In this document: positions 9,061 through 16,909 of the stretch, in pieces | Layout of the letters: each line of letters opens with the position of its first letter | How positions within the stretch are numbered: the stretch's first letter is position 1 | Source of the DNA: Altererythrobacter sp. | Lineage (GTDB): Bacteria > Pseudomonadota > Alphaproteobacteria > Sphingomonadales > Sphingomonadaceae | NCBI GenBank assembly: GCA_016793865.1 | Contig: JAEULJ010000001.1 | Coordinates: 975,496-1,039,495, forward strand | Length of the DNA: 64,000 nt | Reading direction: 5' to 3' | Position numbers and translations under genes: made by a program | Notes under the pieces: generated by a model | What the model saw: the letters and a program-made list of their open reading frames with translations, nothing else | The model's database searches: none | What the model was told of the DNA's origin: nothing

Positions 9061-9119
9061 GGGCGCCACGGTTTCGCGCAAACCCCGCCTTCCTGGGGAC
9101 GACACGAAGGAAGGCGCCC
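9061..9119 (+). promoter_or_regulatory. Leader with competing stem-loops before the trans-sulfuration gene
   Basis: Just before the ATG, GGCGCCC (9113-9119) can pair with GGGCGCC (9061-9067). Overlapping it, the Shine-Dalgarno segment GGAAGGC (9109-9115) can pair with GCCTTCC (9087-9093). That anti-Shine-Dalgarno segment can in turn be held in the loop of a CCCC/GGGG hairpin (9083-9086 with 9095-9098). A separate GGTTT/AAACC hairpin occupies 9070-9084. The mutually exclusive pairings look like a translational switch. The base pairing is seen; regulation is inferred. Confidence 0.4.
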
Positions 9120-10385
9120 ATGCCAAGCCATATGAAGATCGCGGGCCGCGAGGCCAAGCCGAGCACGTTGATGATGGGCCACGGCTATGATCCGGTGCTT
9201 TCGGAAGGCAGCCTCAAGCCGCCCATCTTCCTCACCAGCACCTTCGCCTTTTCGAGCGCGGCGGAAGGCAAGCGCCATTTCGAAGGCATCACCGGCAAGC
9301 GGCCGGGCGGGGCCGATGGCCTCGTCTATTCGCGCTTCAACGCGCCCAACCAGGAAATCCTCGAGCATCGCCTGGCGATCTGGGACGGGGCGGAGGAAGC
9401 GCTTAGCTTCTCCAGCGGCATGACCGCGATCTGCGTGCTGATGCTGACCTACGCCGCGCAGGGCGATGTGATCGTGCATTCCGGGCCGCTCTATGCCGCG
9501 TCCGAAGGCTTCGTGTCCAAATGGCTGGCCAAGTTCGGCGTCACCTGGCTCGATTTTCCCGCCGGCGCCACGCGCGAGACGATCGAGGGGGTGCTCGAAA
9601 GGGCCAAGGCGCAAGCCGCCGCGAACGGTGGCAAGGTCTGCATGATCTATCTCGAAAGCCCCGCCAATCCCACCAATGCGCTGGTGGACGTGGAGGCGGT
9701 CAGCGCCGCGCGCGATGCGGTTCTCGACACCGAAACGCCGATTGCCATCGACAACACCTTCCTCGGCCCGCTCTGGGCGCGTCCGCTCGACCAGGGGGCG
9801 GATATCGTGGTCTATTCGCTGACCAAATATGTCGGCGGCCATTCGGACCTCGTGGCCGGCAGCATCGCGGGCGCGAAGCGGTGGACGACGCCGGTGCGGA
9901 TGCTCCGCAACACCATGGGCGGGATCTGCGATCCGAACACCGCCTGGATGCTGCTGCGCTCGCTCGAAACGCTGGAATTGCGGATGCAGCGTGCCGGCGA
10001 GAACGCGGCCAAGGTGTGCGAATGGCTCGCCGGCCATCCCAAGGTGGCGGGACTGGGCTATCTCGGCATGATCGCCGACCCGCGCCAGCGGGACATCTAT
10101 GATCGCCACTGCAAGGGCGCGGGGAGCACCTTCTCCGTGCTGCTCAAGGGCGGCGAGGCGGAATGCTTCCGCTTTCTCGACGCGCTCAGGATCGCAAAGC
10201 TCGCGGTCAGCCTGGGCGGCACCGAGACGCTGGCCAGCCATCCCGCCAGCATGACCCATCTGTCCGTGCCGGACGGGCGCAAGGCGGAACTGGGCATCAG
10301 CGACAATCTCGTGCGAATCAGCATCGGCATCGAGGACCCGGACGATCTGATCGGCGATTTCGATCAGGCGCTGGCGGCGGTCTGA
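9120..10385 (+). CDS. Cystathionine gamma-synthase family PLP enzyme
   Basis: A 421-residue member of the Cys/Met metabolism PLP enzymes (trans-sulfuration family, fold type I), which catalyse gamma- or beta-elimination or replacement on sulfur amino acids. Visible marks: LSFSSGMTAI, YLESPANPTNALVD, AIDNTFLGPL, and the PLP lysine K236 in VVYSLTKYVGGHSD. The C-terminal SLGGTETLASHPASMTH with the following RISIGIEDPDDL is typical. Whether it is a synthase, lyase or O-acetylhomoserine sulfhydrylase cannot be decided. A GAAGGAAGG Shine-Dalgarno lies inside a potential switchable stem (see 9061-9119). Confidence 0.93.
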   Translation: MPSHMKIAGREAKPSTLMMGHGYDPVLSEGSLKPPIFLTSTFAFSSAAEGKRHFEGITGKRPGGADGLVYSRFNAPNQEILEHRLAIWDGAEEALSFSSGMTAICVLMLTYAAQGDVIVHSGPLYAASEGFVSKWLAKFGVTWLDFPAGATRETIEGVLERAKAQAAANGGKVCMIYLESPANPTNALVDVEAVSAARDAVLDTETPIAIDNTFLGPLWARPLDQGADIVVYSLTKYVGGHSDLVAGSIAGAKRWTTPVRMLRNTMGGICDPNTAWMLLRSLETLELRMQRAGENAAKVCEWLAGHPKVAGLGYLGMIADPRQRDIYDRHCKGAGSTFSVLLKGGEAECFRFLDALRIAKLAVSLGGTETLASHPASMTHLSVPDGRKAELGISDNLVRISIGIEDPDDLIGDFDQALAAV

Positions 10386-10431
10386 CGCGCGGGCGGCCAT
10401 CCGCGTCGCGGCGGGAAATCGGCCACCGGAT

Positions 10432-10445
10432 TTGATCCGCATCAA
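10432..10445 (+). promoter_or_regulatory. FNR/FixK-type box
   Basis: TTGAT-CCGC-ATCAA is a perfect match to the TTGAT-N4-ATCAA site bound by FNR, FnrL and FixK proteins. It lies 53 bp upstream of the start codon of the small membrane protein gene. A regulator of this family (fnrL) is encoded right after that gene, on the opposite strand. Confidence 0.8.
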
Positions 10446-10498
10446 GGCAGGTCGGGGCCAGCGGTGCGACATCGAGTCATCCCACAAGGAGATGACCG

Positions 10499-10936
10499 AT
10501 GTCCCGTCCGATTTCCCGCGAAGACCTCGCCCGTACGCGGCAACTCGCGGCGCCCCCGCGACCGGAAGCCGCGACGCGCCAGCCGATGCAGACGCGGCAC
10601 TTCGATCTGCCGGTTGCGCTTCATGCCGGCTTCTTCGGCCTCGTCATCGCCTATCTGGGCATCATGTTCGTCGGCTTCCGGTCTCCCGGGCTGATCCTGC
10701 CGATGGCGATTTTCGTCTTCTTCATCGCAGGCTTCTACGTGGTGCCCGCGCTGTGGAGCGGAATGAAGCCAGACCATGACGACCGCCCGCTCGGCATGGC
10801 CGCGCTGCTGCGGGAAGGCATTCAGACGCACACCGGCTGGTGCCGGGGGCGGGATGCGGTGATGCAGGTCATCCTGCTGCCCGTCCTCATCCTGGCCTGG
10901 GGCCTCGCCGTGGTGACGATCGCCGCGCTGGTCTGA
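10499..10936 (+). CDS. Small inner-membrane protein under an FNR box
   Basis: A 145-residue protein of unknown function. A charged N-terminus of about 38 residues precedes two close membrane helices (HAGFFGLVIAYLGIMFVGF and LILPMAIFVFFIAGFYVVPA). A loop with REGIQTHTGWCRGRD and a final helix (QVILLPVLILAWGLAVVTIA) follow. An AAGGAGATG Shine-Dalgarno precedes the ATG at 10499. The upstream FNR box predicts induction or repression by low oxygen, so a role in micro-oxic respiration or redox adaptation is plausible. No domain was recognised. Confidence 0.85.
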   Translation: MSRPISREDLARTRQLAAPPRPEAATRQPMQTRHFDLPVALHAGFFGLVIAYLGIMFVGFRSPGLILPMAIFVFFIAGFYVVPALWSGMKPDHDDRPLGMAALLREGIQTHTGWCRGRDAVMQVILLPVLILAWGLAVVTIAALV

Positions 10937-10942
10937 ACCGGG

Positions 10943-11629
10943 TCAGCCCGCCCGCTCTTCGAGCCGCGTGGCATCCGTCAGCCGGATGCCACGCGCGCCG
11001 ACGCGGGCGATCAGCCCGTCCTTTTCCAGCCTGCCGAGCTGCCGGCTCACGGTCTCGATGGTCATCCCCAGCACCCCGGCCATCTCGCCGCGGGTAAGTG
11101 GCAGATCGAAGCTTTCCGCCAGATGACAGGGCGAGTGGCTGGCAGACCGGGCCAGCGCGAGCAGCAGGCTGGCCAGCTTCGCCCCGGCGGAACGGCGCGA
11201 ATCGAGCGCGATCTGCGCCCGCGCATCATGCAGGTCGCCCGACGAGCGGCGCAGGAGTGCCAGCGCGAGCGCGGGGAATCGCGCGATCGCCGCCTCGTAC
11301 TCGCGGCGCGGGAACAGGCAGAGCCGGCTGTCGGTGAGCGCCACCACATCGTGATTGGCGATCGGCGCGAACATCTCGCCCACGAAGCCGGCGGGATGGA
11401 TCAGGCCGAGGATGCGCTCGTTGCCATCGGCATCGACATGGCCGATCTTCAGCAGTCCCGCAGTCAGGGTGGCGCTGGCGTCGAGATCGTCGCCGGCGGC
11501 GAACACCATTTCTCCCCGCGCATAGCTTCGAGCCCTGCCGATCCGCGCCAGCTCGGCCCGCTCCTCCAGCGTCAACGCCGCGCAAACGGCGCGCTCGCGC
11601 ACGGGGCAGCTCTCGCAGGCCAGCGTCAT
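10943..11629 (-). CDS. fnrL: FnrL-type Crp/Fnr transcription regulator
   Basis: A 228-residue Crp/Fnr regulator. Cysteines C5, C8 and C16 at the N-terminus, plus a later one in SRLCLFPRRE, match the four ligands of the oxygen-sensitive [4Fe-4S] cluster of FNR proteins. A cyclic-nucleotide-binding-like beta-barrel follows, then an HTH with LTRGEMAGVLGMTIETVSRQ, whose ETVSR recognition helix is the FNR signature. It should activate or repress genes at TTGAT-N4-ATCAA sites when oxygen is low. Ten bases downstream of the J-domain gene and convergent with the FNR-box-controlled membrane protein. Confidence 0.9.
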   Translation of the reverse strand: MTLACESCPVRERAVCAALTLEERAELARIGRARSYARGEMVFAAGDDLDASATLTAGLLKIGHVDADGNERILGLIHPAGFVGEMFAPIANHDVVALTDSRLCLFPRREYEAAIARFPALALALLRRSSGDLHDARAQIALDSRRSAGAKLASLLLALARSASHSPCHLAESFDLPLTRGEMAGVLGMTIETVSRQLGRLEKDGLIARVGARGIRLTDATRLEERAG

Positions 11630-11639
11630 GCGCGAGGCT

Positions 11640-12173
11640 CTAGCCGCGCCATTCCCGGCGCTCCTCGGCTGCCTTCAGCACCTCATAGGCGAGCGAGAGC
11701 GCCTGGAACCTCTTGGCCGCCTCCGCATCGCCCGGCCGCACATCCGGGTGGACCAGCTTGGCGCGCTCACGAAAGGACTTCTTGATGGCGTTAATGTCCG
11801 CGTCCGCTTCCAGCCCGAGCAGTTCAAGCGCGCGCATCTCGTCGGCGCTGCGGCTGCCGTCGCCGCTGGCGGCCCAGCCGTAGTGCTGCGCTTCGGCGAA
11901 GCCGGAGTTGTCGCGTTGCTCGGCCTTGGTGCGGCTTTCCCGCTCGGCCTTGTCGAGCCCTTCGAAATAGTCCCACTTCTGGTTGTATTCGGCGGCGTGG
12001 GCCTGGCAGAAATACCACCGGTCGGGGCTGTTCGGTGCTTTCGGGGCCGGGCAGTCGCCGCGTTCCTCGCAGCCGTGGCGGTCGCACAAGCGAACCGTCA
12101 CCGCTTCGCGCGCGCCGCCATACCCGCGCCAGCGGGGGAATCCCCAGTCGCTCGAGCGGCGGGGGCGGTTCAC
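11640..12173 (-). CDS. J-domain protein
   Basis: A 177-residue protein with a C-terminal J domain (about residues 115-177): HPDV replaces HPD within FRERAKLVHPDVRPGDAEAA, so the Hsp70-stimulating HPD tripeptide is present. The N-terminal half has cysteines in VRLCDRHGCEERGDCPAP and WYFCQAH, a possible zinc site. This architecture, with the J domain at the end, is common in alphaproteobacteria. The start is GTG at 12173, since the frame is closed by a stop just upstream. It is probably co-transcribed with fnrL. Likely a DnaK co-chaperone; the client is unknown. Confidence 0.85.
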   Translation of the reverse strand: MNRPRRSSDWGFPRWRGYGGAREAVTVRLCDRHGCEERGDCPAPKAPNSPDRWYFCQAHAAEYNQKWDYFEGLDKAERESRTKAEQRDNSGFAEAQHYGWAASGDGSRSADEMRALELLGLEADADINAIKKSFRERAKLVHPDVRPGDAEAAKRFQALSLAYEVLKAAEERREWRG

Positions 12174-12320
12174 GATGTCGTTCTCATTTCACTCGCCATG
12201 CTCATATCGCTCCTGTCTAGGAGCGCACGGGCGCGGTGCAAGGGGCCGCGGTGTCCGCGGGGCCATTTCAACCGGCGGGAAGGCGGCGGCCCGGTGGGCG
12301 GGCCGCCACTCGGCTTGCGC

Positions 12321-12836
12321 CTATCCGATCACCACCGTCGCGGCGCGGCGGTTCTCGGCCCAGGCGGCCTCGGTCGAGTCGAGCGCCACCGGCCGCTCCT
12401 TGCCATAGCTCACGGTGCGGATGCGGCTTTCCGGAATGCCCAGGCTGACGAGGTAGTTCTTGGCCGCATTGGCGCGCCGCTCGCCCAGCGCGAGGTTGTA
12501 TTCGCGGGTGCCGCGCTCGTCGGCATGGCCCTCGATGGTGAAATTGACGTTCGAATACTGCGCGAAATAGCGCGCCTGGGTCTGCAGCTTGGCGGCATCC
12601 TCGCTGTCAATGTCGTATTTGTCGGTGTCGAAATAGACGATCGTGTTGGGCGCGCCCACGGCGGTGGTGAAGTGATCCTGCGTGCCCGGCCCGGCCAGCG
12701 TGTCGGTGGGCGCGGGCGCCTCGCTCGTGCCCGTCTCCACCGGGGTCGGCGGAAGCTGTTCGGGCGGCTTCTTCGAACAGGCGCCGAGCGCCAGGGTGGC
12801 GGCGGCTACGGACAGCATGAGGGTGTTCTTCGTCAT
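12321..12836 (-). CDS. pal: Peptidoglycan-associated lipoprotein Pal
   Basis: A 171-residue outer-membrane lipoprotein. A signal ending LALGAC (lipobox) is followed by a Pro-rich linker and an OmpA-like peptidoglycan-binding domain: VYFDTDKYDID, FTIEGHADERGTREYNLALG, and RRAATVVIG. It binds diaminopimelate-containing peptidoglycan and TolB, and with TolQRA keeps the outer membrane invaginated at division. It is the last gene of the ybgC-tolQRAB-pal operon, 70 bp after tolB. Confidence 0.97.
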   Translation of the reverse strand: MTKNTLMLSVAAATLALGACSKKPPEQLPPTPVETGTSEAPAPTDTLAGPGTQDHFTTAVGAPNTIVYFDTDKYDIDSEDAAKLQTQARYFAQYSNVNFTIEGHADERGTREYNLALGERRANAAKNYLVSLGIPESRIRTVSYGKERPVALDSTEAAWAENRRAATVVIG

Positions 12837-12882
12837 CGGGGTCTCCTTTGGCGATGGTAATTCTAGAATGGTCTCAGGGTGG

Positions 12883-12939
12883 AATCGGTCCCCAGGCGGG
12901 GCGGGATTAAGGCAGGATCGGACCCCAGGCGGGGTCGGA
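12883..12939. repeat. Two near-identical 24 bp copies at the tolB end
   Basis: Copies at 12883-12906 and 12916-12939 share the core CCCCAGGCGGGG with similar flanks. One lies in the last codons of tolB, the other just after its stop. Each contains a CCCC/GGGG hairpin. This looks like a local duplication between tolB and pal. Confidence 0.55.
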
Positions 12940-14304
12940 TGCGCCCACCGGCGTGTTCAGCCGGCGTTCGTTGCGGCCGGTGAGGTCCACCTGCCACAGC
13001 TGGGCCTCGCCGCGGGTGCCACGGGCGGAGCGGAAGAATTGGATGATGCGGCCGTTGGGTGCCCAGGTCGGCGCTTCGTCCTGCCAGCCATTGGTCAGCA
13101 CGCGCACGTTCTGGCCGCCGGGGCTCATCACCGAGATGCGGAAGGTGCTCGCGTTTGTGAAGGCGATCTGGTCGCCGCGCGGGCTCCATTCGGGCGTGGC
13201 GCAGCGTCCGCCGGCGAAGCTGATGCGGCGCTGGTTCGAGCCGTCGGCGTTCATCACATAGCATTGCTGACCGCCCGAACGGTCGCTCTCGAACACGATC
13301 TGGCGGCCATCGGGGCTGTAGCTGCCGCCGATGTCGATCCCCGCGCCATTGGTCAGCCGAACGCTCTCGCCCCCGGTCGCGGGCACGCGGTAGATATCGG
13401 TGTTGCCCGCCACGGCCATCGAATAGAGCAGATAGCGCCCATCCGGGCTCCAGCGCGGGGCGAAGGTCGGATTGCGGCTCTGCGTCACCAGCGTCTGGGT
13501 GCCCCGGCCGATGTCATAGACATAGATGCGCGGGTTGCCATCGACATAGCTGAGGTAGGACAGCTTCTTGTAATCGGGCGAATAGCGCGGGGTGAGCGCG
13601 GTGGAACGCCCGCTGGTGATGAAGCGGTGGTTCGCGCCATCCGAATCCATGATCGCCAGCCGCTTGATGCGCGCGTTCTTCGGCCCGGTCTCGGCGATAT
13701 AGGCGATGCGGCTGTCGAAGAACGGGCTCTCGCCCGACAGGCGCGAATAGACGAGGTCGGCGCATTTGTGTGCCGCGCGCCGCCATTCGGACGGGCTCAC
13801 CATCCAGCCCTGCCGCGCGAGCTGGGTGCCCAGCTGGGTGTCGTAGAGATAGCACCCCACCGCCAGCCGCCCGTCGCCCTGCGCGCGGACATAGCCCTGC
13901 ACCAGCATCTCCGCGCCGCGGCTCTGCCAGGTGGGATAGCTGGGCGCTGTAATTTCGGCATAGGCGGGCTTGGGGAGCGCGTCCGGCCCGGTCGGCTTGA
14001 ACAGCCCGTTGTTCTTGAGATCGTTGTTGATGATCCGCGCCATTTCCAGCCCTAGCGCACTGGTGCCGGCGCTGCTGGCGGGCGTGGGCGCATCGCGATC
14101 AGTGGCGAAGGCGGGGATGGCGATGCCGAGATCCTCGAGCCGGCCCTCGAAGCTGACGGAGCCTGACAGGCCTTCGCCCTCGTCGGTTTCCACCACCGCG
14201 CCGTCCTGCGGCAGGCGTTCACCCAGGTCCTGATTGGGGTTCTGGCCCTGCGCGCCGAGCGGGGACGCGATCAGCGCGAGCGAGGCGAAGAGGAGCTTTT
14301 TCAT
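12907..14304 (-). CDS. tolB: Tol-Pal system protein TolB
   Basis: A 465-residue periplasmic beta-propeller protein. It has a signal peptide (MKKLLFASLALIASPLGAQG), an N-terminal alpha/beta domain that carries the TolA-interacting region, and six WD40-like TolB repeats such as TPRYSPDYKKLSYLSY, APRWSPDGRYLLYSM and GGSYSPDGRQIVFESDRSG. It links Pal to the inner-membrane TolQRA complex. Its start overlaps the tolA stop by four bases. Confidence 0.97.
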   Translation of the reverse strand: MKKLLFASLALIASPLGAQGQNPNQDLGERLPQDGAVVETDEGEGLSGSVSFEGRLEDLGIAIPAFATDRDAPTPASSAGTSALGLEMARIINNDLKNNGLFKPTGPDALPKPAYAEITAPSYPTWQSRGAEMLVQGYVRAQGDGRLAVGCYLYDTQLGTQLARQGWMVSPSEWRRAAHKCADLVYSRLSGESPFFDSRIAYIAETGPKNARIKRLAIMDSDGANHRFITSGRSTALTPRYSPDYKKLSYLSYVDGNPRIYVYDIGRGTQTLVTQSRNPTFAPRWSPDGRYLLYSMAVAGNTDIYRVPATGGESVRLTNGAGIDIGGSYSPDGRQIVFESDRSGGQQCYVMNADGSNQRRISFAGGRCATPEWSPRGDQIAFTNASTFRISVMSPGGQNVRVLTNGWQDEAPTWAPNGRIIQFFRSARGTRGEAQLWQVDLTGRNERRLNTPVGASDPAWGPILP

Positions 14305-15107
14305 TGCGCGAGCTTCCAGTCGAAATCGAGGGTCACGGTCTTCCAGGCGGCGTAATGTTGTTCCGGCAGGTCGAAGGGCGCGGCAAGCTGGACCGCACGG
14401 ATCGCCTGTTCGCCGTGGCGGCCGGCCTGGGCGCGGTTGGTTTCGGTCTCGCCGCGCTGGCTGACGAGCGTGGGGCGTCCGGCGAGGCTACCGTCGGGAT
14501 TGAGGCGAAAGCGGATGCGGCTGACAAGCTGGTCCACATCCGGCCCGCTCGGCGGCTGCCAGTGCGGCTTCACCTCGCGCACGATGCCCTGGAGCAGCGA
14601 AGCGCGCGCGCTGGCCCCCAGCGCCCCGGCGGGCGCGCGGGTTTCGTTGGTGCGGGTGCTGTCGCCCATGCCGGCGAGGAAATTGTCGCCCACGCGGCTG
14701 CCGCCCGCGCGCTGGGCGGGGCGTGCCGGAGCGGCGGCGGGTGCTTCGGGCCTGCGGGGCTGGCGGGCATTGGCGGGGACCGGGTTGGGGCGCGTGACGG
14801 CGACGGGGCGATCGACCCGCGGCTGCGGGGCGGGGCGCGGCTCTGGCTGCGCCACCGGCTGAGGGGCGGGGGCGGGCGTGTCGGCCAGCACCGGGGCGAT
14901 CGCGGCGCGGCTCTCCGCCACCGGATCGGGCGATGCCGCCTCCAGCCCAACTTCGCTGGCGAGGTTCACGGTCATGCGCTGGGCCGGCGCGATATCGGTG
15001 CGGGTCTTGGGCTGCACGACGAAGGCGATCACCAGCGCCAGGTGAAGCGCAAGCGCCACCCCCAGCCCGATGCGTTCCTCATGTCGCAGCTTCCCCAACA
15101 TCCTCAT
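14301..15107 (-). CDS. tolA: TolA-like cell-envelope protein
   Basis: A 268-residue protein with one N-terminal membrane helix (GLGVALALHLALVIAFVV), a long Pro/Ala/Arg-rich periplasmic linker (about residues 55-165), and a C-terminal TonB/TolA-type domain (KPHWQPPSGPDVDQLVSRI, AIRAVQLAAPFDLPEQHY). It couples the TolQR motor to TolB and Pal. The linker is proline-rich where that of E. coli TolA is a long alanine/lysine helix, as is common in alphaproteobacteria. Start ATG at 15107, with an alternative at 15101. Confidence 0.9.
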   Translation of the reverse strand: MRMLGKLRHEERIGLGVALALHLALVIAFVVQPKTRTDIAPAQRMTVNLASEVGLEAASPDPVAESRAAIAPVLADTPAPAPQPVAQPEPRPAPQPRVDRPVAVTRPNPVPANARQPRRPEAPAAAPARPAQRAGGSRVGDNFLAGMGDSTRTNETRAPAGALGASARASLLQGIVREVKPHWQPPSGPDVDQLVSRIRFRLNPDGSLAGRPTLVSQRGETETNRAQAGRHGEQAIRAVQLAAPFDLPEQHYAAWKTVTLDFDWKLAQ

Positions 15108-15124
15108 TCCTTGCTTCTGTCCGG

Positions 15125-15568
15125 CTATGGAGCCGCCGATGAACCATTGGTGACCAGCGAGATGCGGTTGAGCCCGGCGCGGTTGAGCTCGCCCAGCACC
15201 GCCATCACCCGGTCATAGGGCAGTGCGCGGTCGGCGCGCAGGGTCACGTCGGGGCCGTCGGCGCCGCGCGGCAGCGCCGCGAGCGCGTCGGCCAGGCCGC
15301 CCGGCGCCACCGGCGTCTCGTCGATATAGACCACGCCGCCGGCGTCCACGCTCACCGTCACCGACTGCGGCTGGTTGTCGATCGGATTGGCGCGGCTGTC
15401 GGGCAGGTCGATCGGCACCGCCGCGGTCAGCAGCGGGGCGGTGACCATGAAGATGATGAGCAGCACCAGCATCACGTCCACCAGCGGGGTGACGTTGATC
15501 TCCGCCATCGGCGCGCGCCGTCCGCCCCTCCGGCCACGGCGCGATTGCGAGGCGACGCCCATCGCCAT
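15125..15568 (-). CDS. tolR: TolR, ExbD/TolR family
   Basis: A 147-residue inner-membrane protein. After a basic N-terminus (SRRGRRGGRRAPMAEINVTP), one helix carries the proton-path aspartate in PLVDVMLVLLIIFMV. A periplasmic domain with VTLRADRALPYDRVM follows. It forms the Tol motor stator with TolQ. The ATG at 15568 overlaps the tolQ stop by one base. The frame is open upstream through tolQ, but that part is an out-of-frame reading of tolQ. Confidence 0.96.
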   Translation of the reverse strand: MAMGVASQSRRGRRGGRRAPMAEINVTPLVDVMLVLLIIFMVTAPLLTAAVPIDLPDSRANPIDNQPQSVTVSVDAGGVVYIDETPVAPGGLADALAALPRGADGPDVTLRADRALPYDRVMAVLGELNRAGLNRISLVTNGSSAAP

Positions 15569-16287
15569 CAGCCGGCCTCCAGCTGGCGGCTGAAGCTGGC
15601 GTGGAGCCGTTCGGCGAAGCGCTGGAGGCGGCTTTCGTAGCGGTTCACCGCATGGCCGAAGCGGTTGTAGGCGATCACCGCGGGGATCGCCGCGAACAGC
15701 CCGATCGCGGTGGCGAACAGCGCTTCGGAAATGCCGGGCGCCACCACCGCCAGGCTGCTGCTTTCCTGAGCGCCGATCTGGAAGAAGCTGTTCATGATCC
15801 CCCAAACCGTCCCGAACAGGCCCACGAAGGGCGCCACCGCGCCCACGGTGGCGAGGAAGTTGAGGCGATCGGCCAGTTCGTCCGCCTCCTGCGCGACCTG
15901 GCTCTCCATCACCGCCGACAGTCGCTGGCGCGTGCCTTCGCGGTCGCGCACGCCTGCCTTGGTCGAATGGCGCCATTCGGCGACGCCGGCACGCGCGATC
16001 CGCCCGGGAGGCAGATCGCCATTGCCCTTCTGGCGGGCGAAGGCGTCGAAATCCTCGGCCTGCCAGAAATCCGCCTCGTAGCTGGTGCTGCGGCGGTTCA
16101 GCCGGCCCATCCGCAGCCAGAAGGCGACGATGATGGTCCATGTCCACAGGCTGGCGAGCAGCAGCCCGGCCATCACCAGCTGGACCACGATATCGGCATC
16201 CAGGAACAATTGCACCGGATCGAGGCGGGTGGGCGCAGCAGGGCCGGCGCCTGCCGCCGCAGCGGCGAGGAGAGCGAAGGAGGTCAT
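15568..16287 (-). CDS. tolQ: TolQ, MotA/TolQ/ExbB proton channel
   Basis: A 239-residue inner-membrane protein with three helices: VVQLVMAGLLLASLWTWTII, LATVGAVAPFVGLFGTVWGI and ALFATAIGLFAAIPAVIAY. The GLFGTVWGIM and ATAIGLFAAIPAVIAYN segments are the ExbB/TolQ signature. It forms the proton-driven motor with TolR that energises TolA. Start overlaps the ybgC stop by four bases, so translation is probably coupled. Confidence 0.96.
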   Translation of the reverse strand: MTSFALLAAAAAGAGPAAPTRLDPVQLFLDADIVVQLVMAGLLLASLWTWTIIVAFWLRMGRLNRRSTSYEADFWQAEDFDAFARQKGNGDLPPGRIARAGVAEWRHSTKAGVRDREGTRQRLSAVMESQVAQEADELADRLNFLATVGAVAPFVGLFGTVWGIMNSFFQIGAQESSSLAVVAPGISEALFATAIGLFAAIPAVIAYNRFGHAVNRYESRLQRFAERLHASFSRQLEAG

Positions 16288-16739
16288 GCGGAACGGTTCT
16301 CTTCCATGAAACGGGCGAAGGCCGCGCGCCAGGGCGCGGGCTGGCGGCGCGGGCGGCCGTCGGGTGCGATGAAGCCGACACGCAGGCTGGCTTCGGCAAG
16401 CGCCTGGCCATCGCGGCTGGCGATCTGGGCCATGCGACAGCTCGCCGCGCCCAGCTCGGTGCAGCGGGTTTCGATCAGCACGTCATCGTCGAGCCGGGCA
16501 GGACGCAGATAGCGCAGGCTCAGCTCGCTGACGGCATAGGCGCCCTCGCCAGCCTCGATCGCGGCGCGCTGGTCCACGCCGAGGCGGCGCAGCAGGTCGC
16601 TGCGGGCGCGCTCGAACCAGCGCAGGTAATTGGCGTGATAGACGATGCCCGACAAATCGGTGTCCTCGTAATAGACGCGCACGGCGTAGAGATGGCGTGC
16701 GCCGGCGATGATGCCGTCAGGGGGGTTGGGCATGGTCAT
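16284..16739 (-). CDS. ybgC: Acyl-CoA thioesterase YbgC, hot-dog fold
   Basis: A 151-residue thioesterase of the 4-hydroxybenzoyl-CoA thioesterase group. The active-site segment VRVYYEDTDLSGIVYHANYL carries the catalytic aspartate and the following FERARSDLLRRLG helix. It hydrolyses acyl-CoA or acyl-ACP and is the usual first gene of tol-pal operons. A sigma70-like promoter lies upstream at 16857-16885. Confidence 0.93.
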   Translation of the reverse strand: MTMPNPPDGIIAGARHLYAVRVYYEDTDLSGIVYHANYLRWFERARSDLLRRLGVDQRAAIEAGEGAYAVSELSLRYLRPARLDDDVLIETRCTELGAASCRMAQIASRDGQALAEASLRVGFIAPDGRPRRQPAPWRAAFARFMEENRSA

Positions 16740-16856
16740 GCCCGGTCGGCCTAGCGGAAGCGCGAGTCGCGCCGCAACCCTGAGCGGCGACGAAACGAGC
16801 GGTTTGGGTGGGTGGGTGGATTTGGCCAGGCGAGCGCGATTCGCCCAGTGTCCCGA

Positions 16857-16885
16857 AAACTAACCCAGTAGCGTGGCGATGTCAA
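16857..16885 (-). promoter_or_regulatory. Sigma70-like promoter of the ybgC-tol-pal operon
   Basis: On the minus strand, TTGACA (16880-16885) and TAGTTT (16857-16862) are separated by exactly 17 bases, about 118 bp upstream of ybgC. The -35 box is a perfect match and the -10 box agrees at four of six bases. Confidence 0.55.
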
Positions 16886-16909
16886 GGTATTTTTGCCATA
16901 TAGGCAAAT

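Noticed and set aside
9001-9119. Known SAM-II or SAH riboswitch before the trans-sulfuration gene
   Set aside because: The stems do not carry the conserved core sequences I know for those families, so only a generic leader is reported.
12682-14055. Plus-strand open frame of 457 codons
   Set aside because: Antisense of tolB and pal; no family-like sequence.
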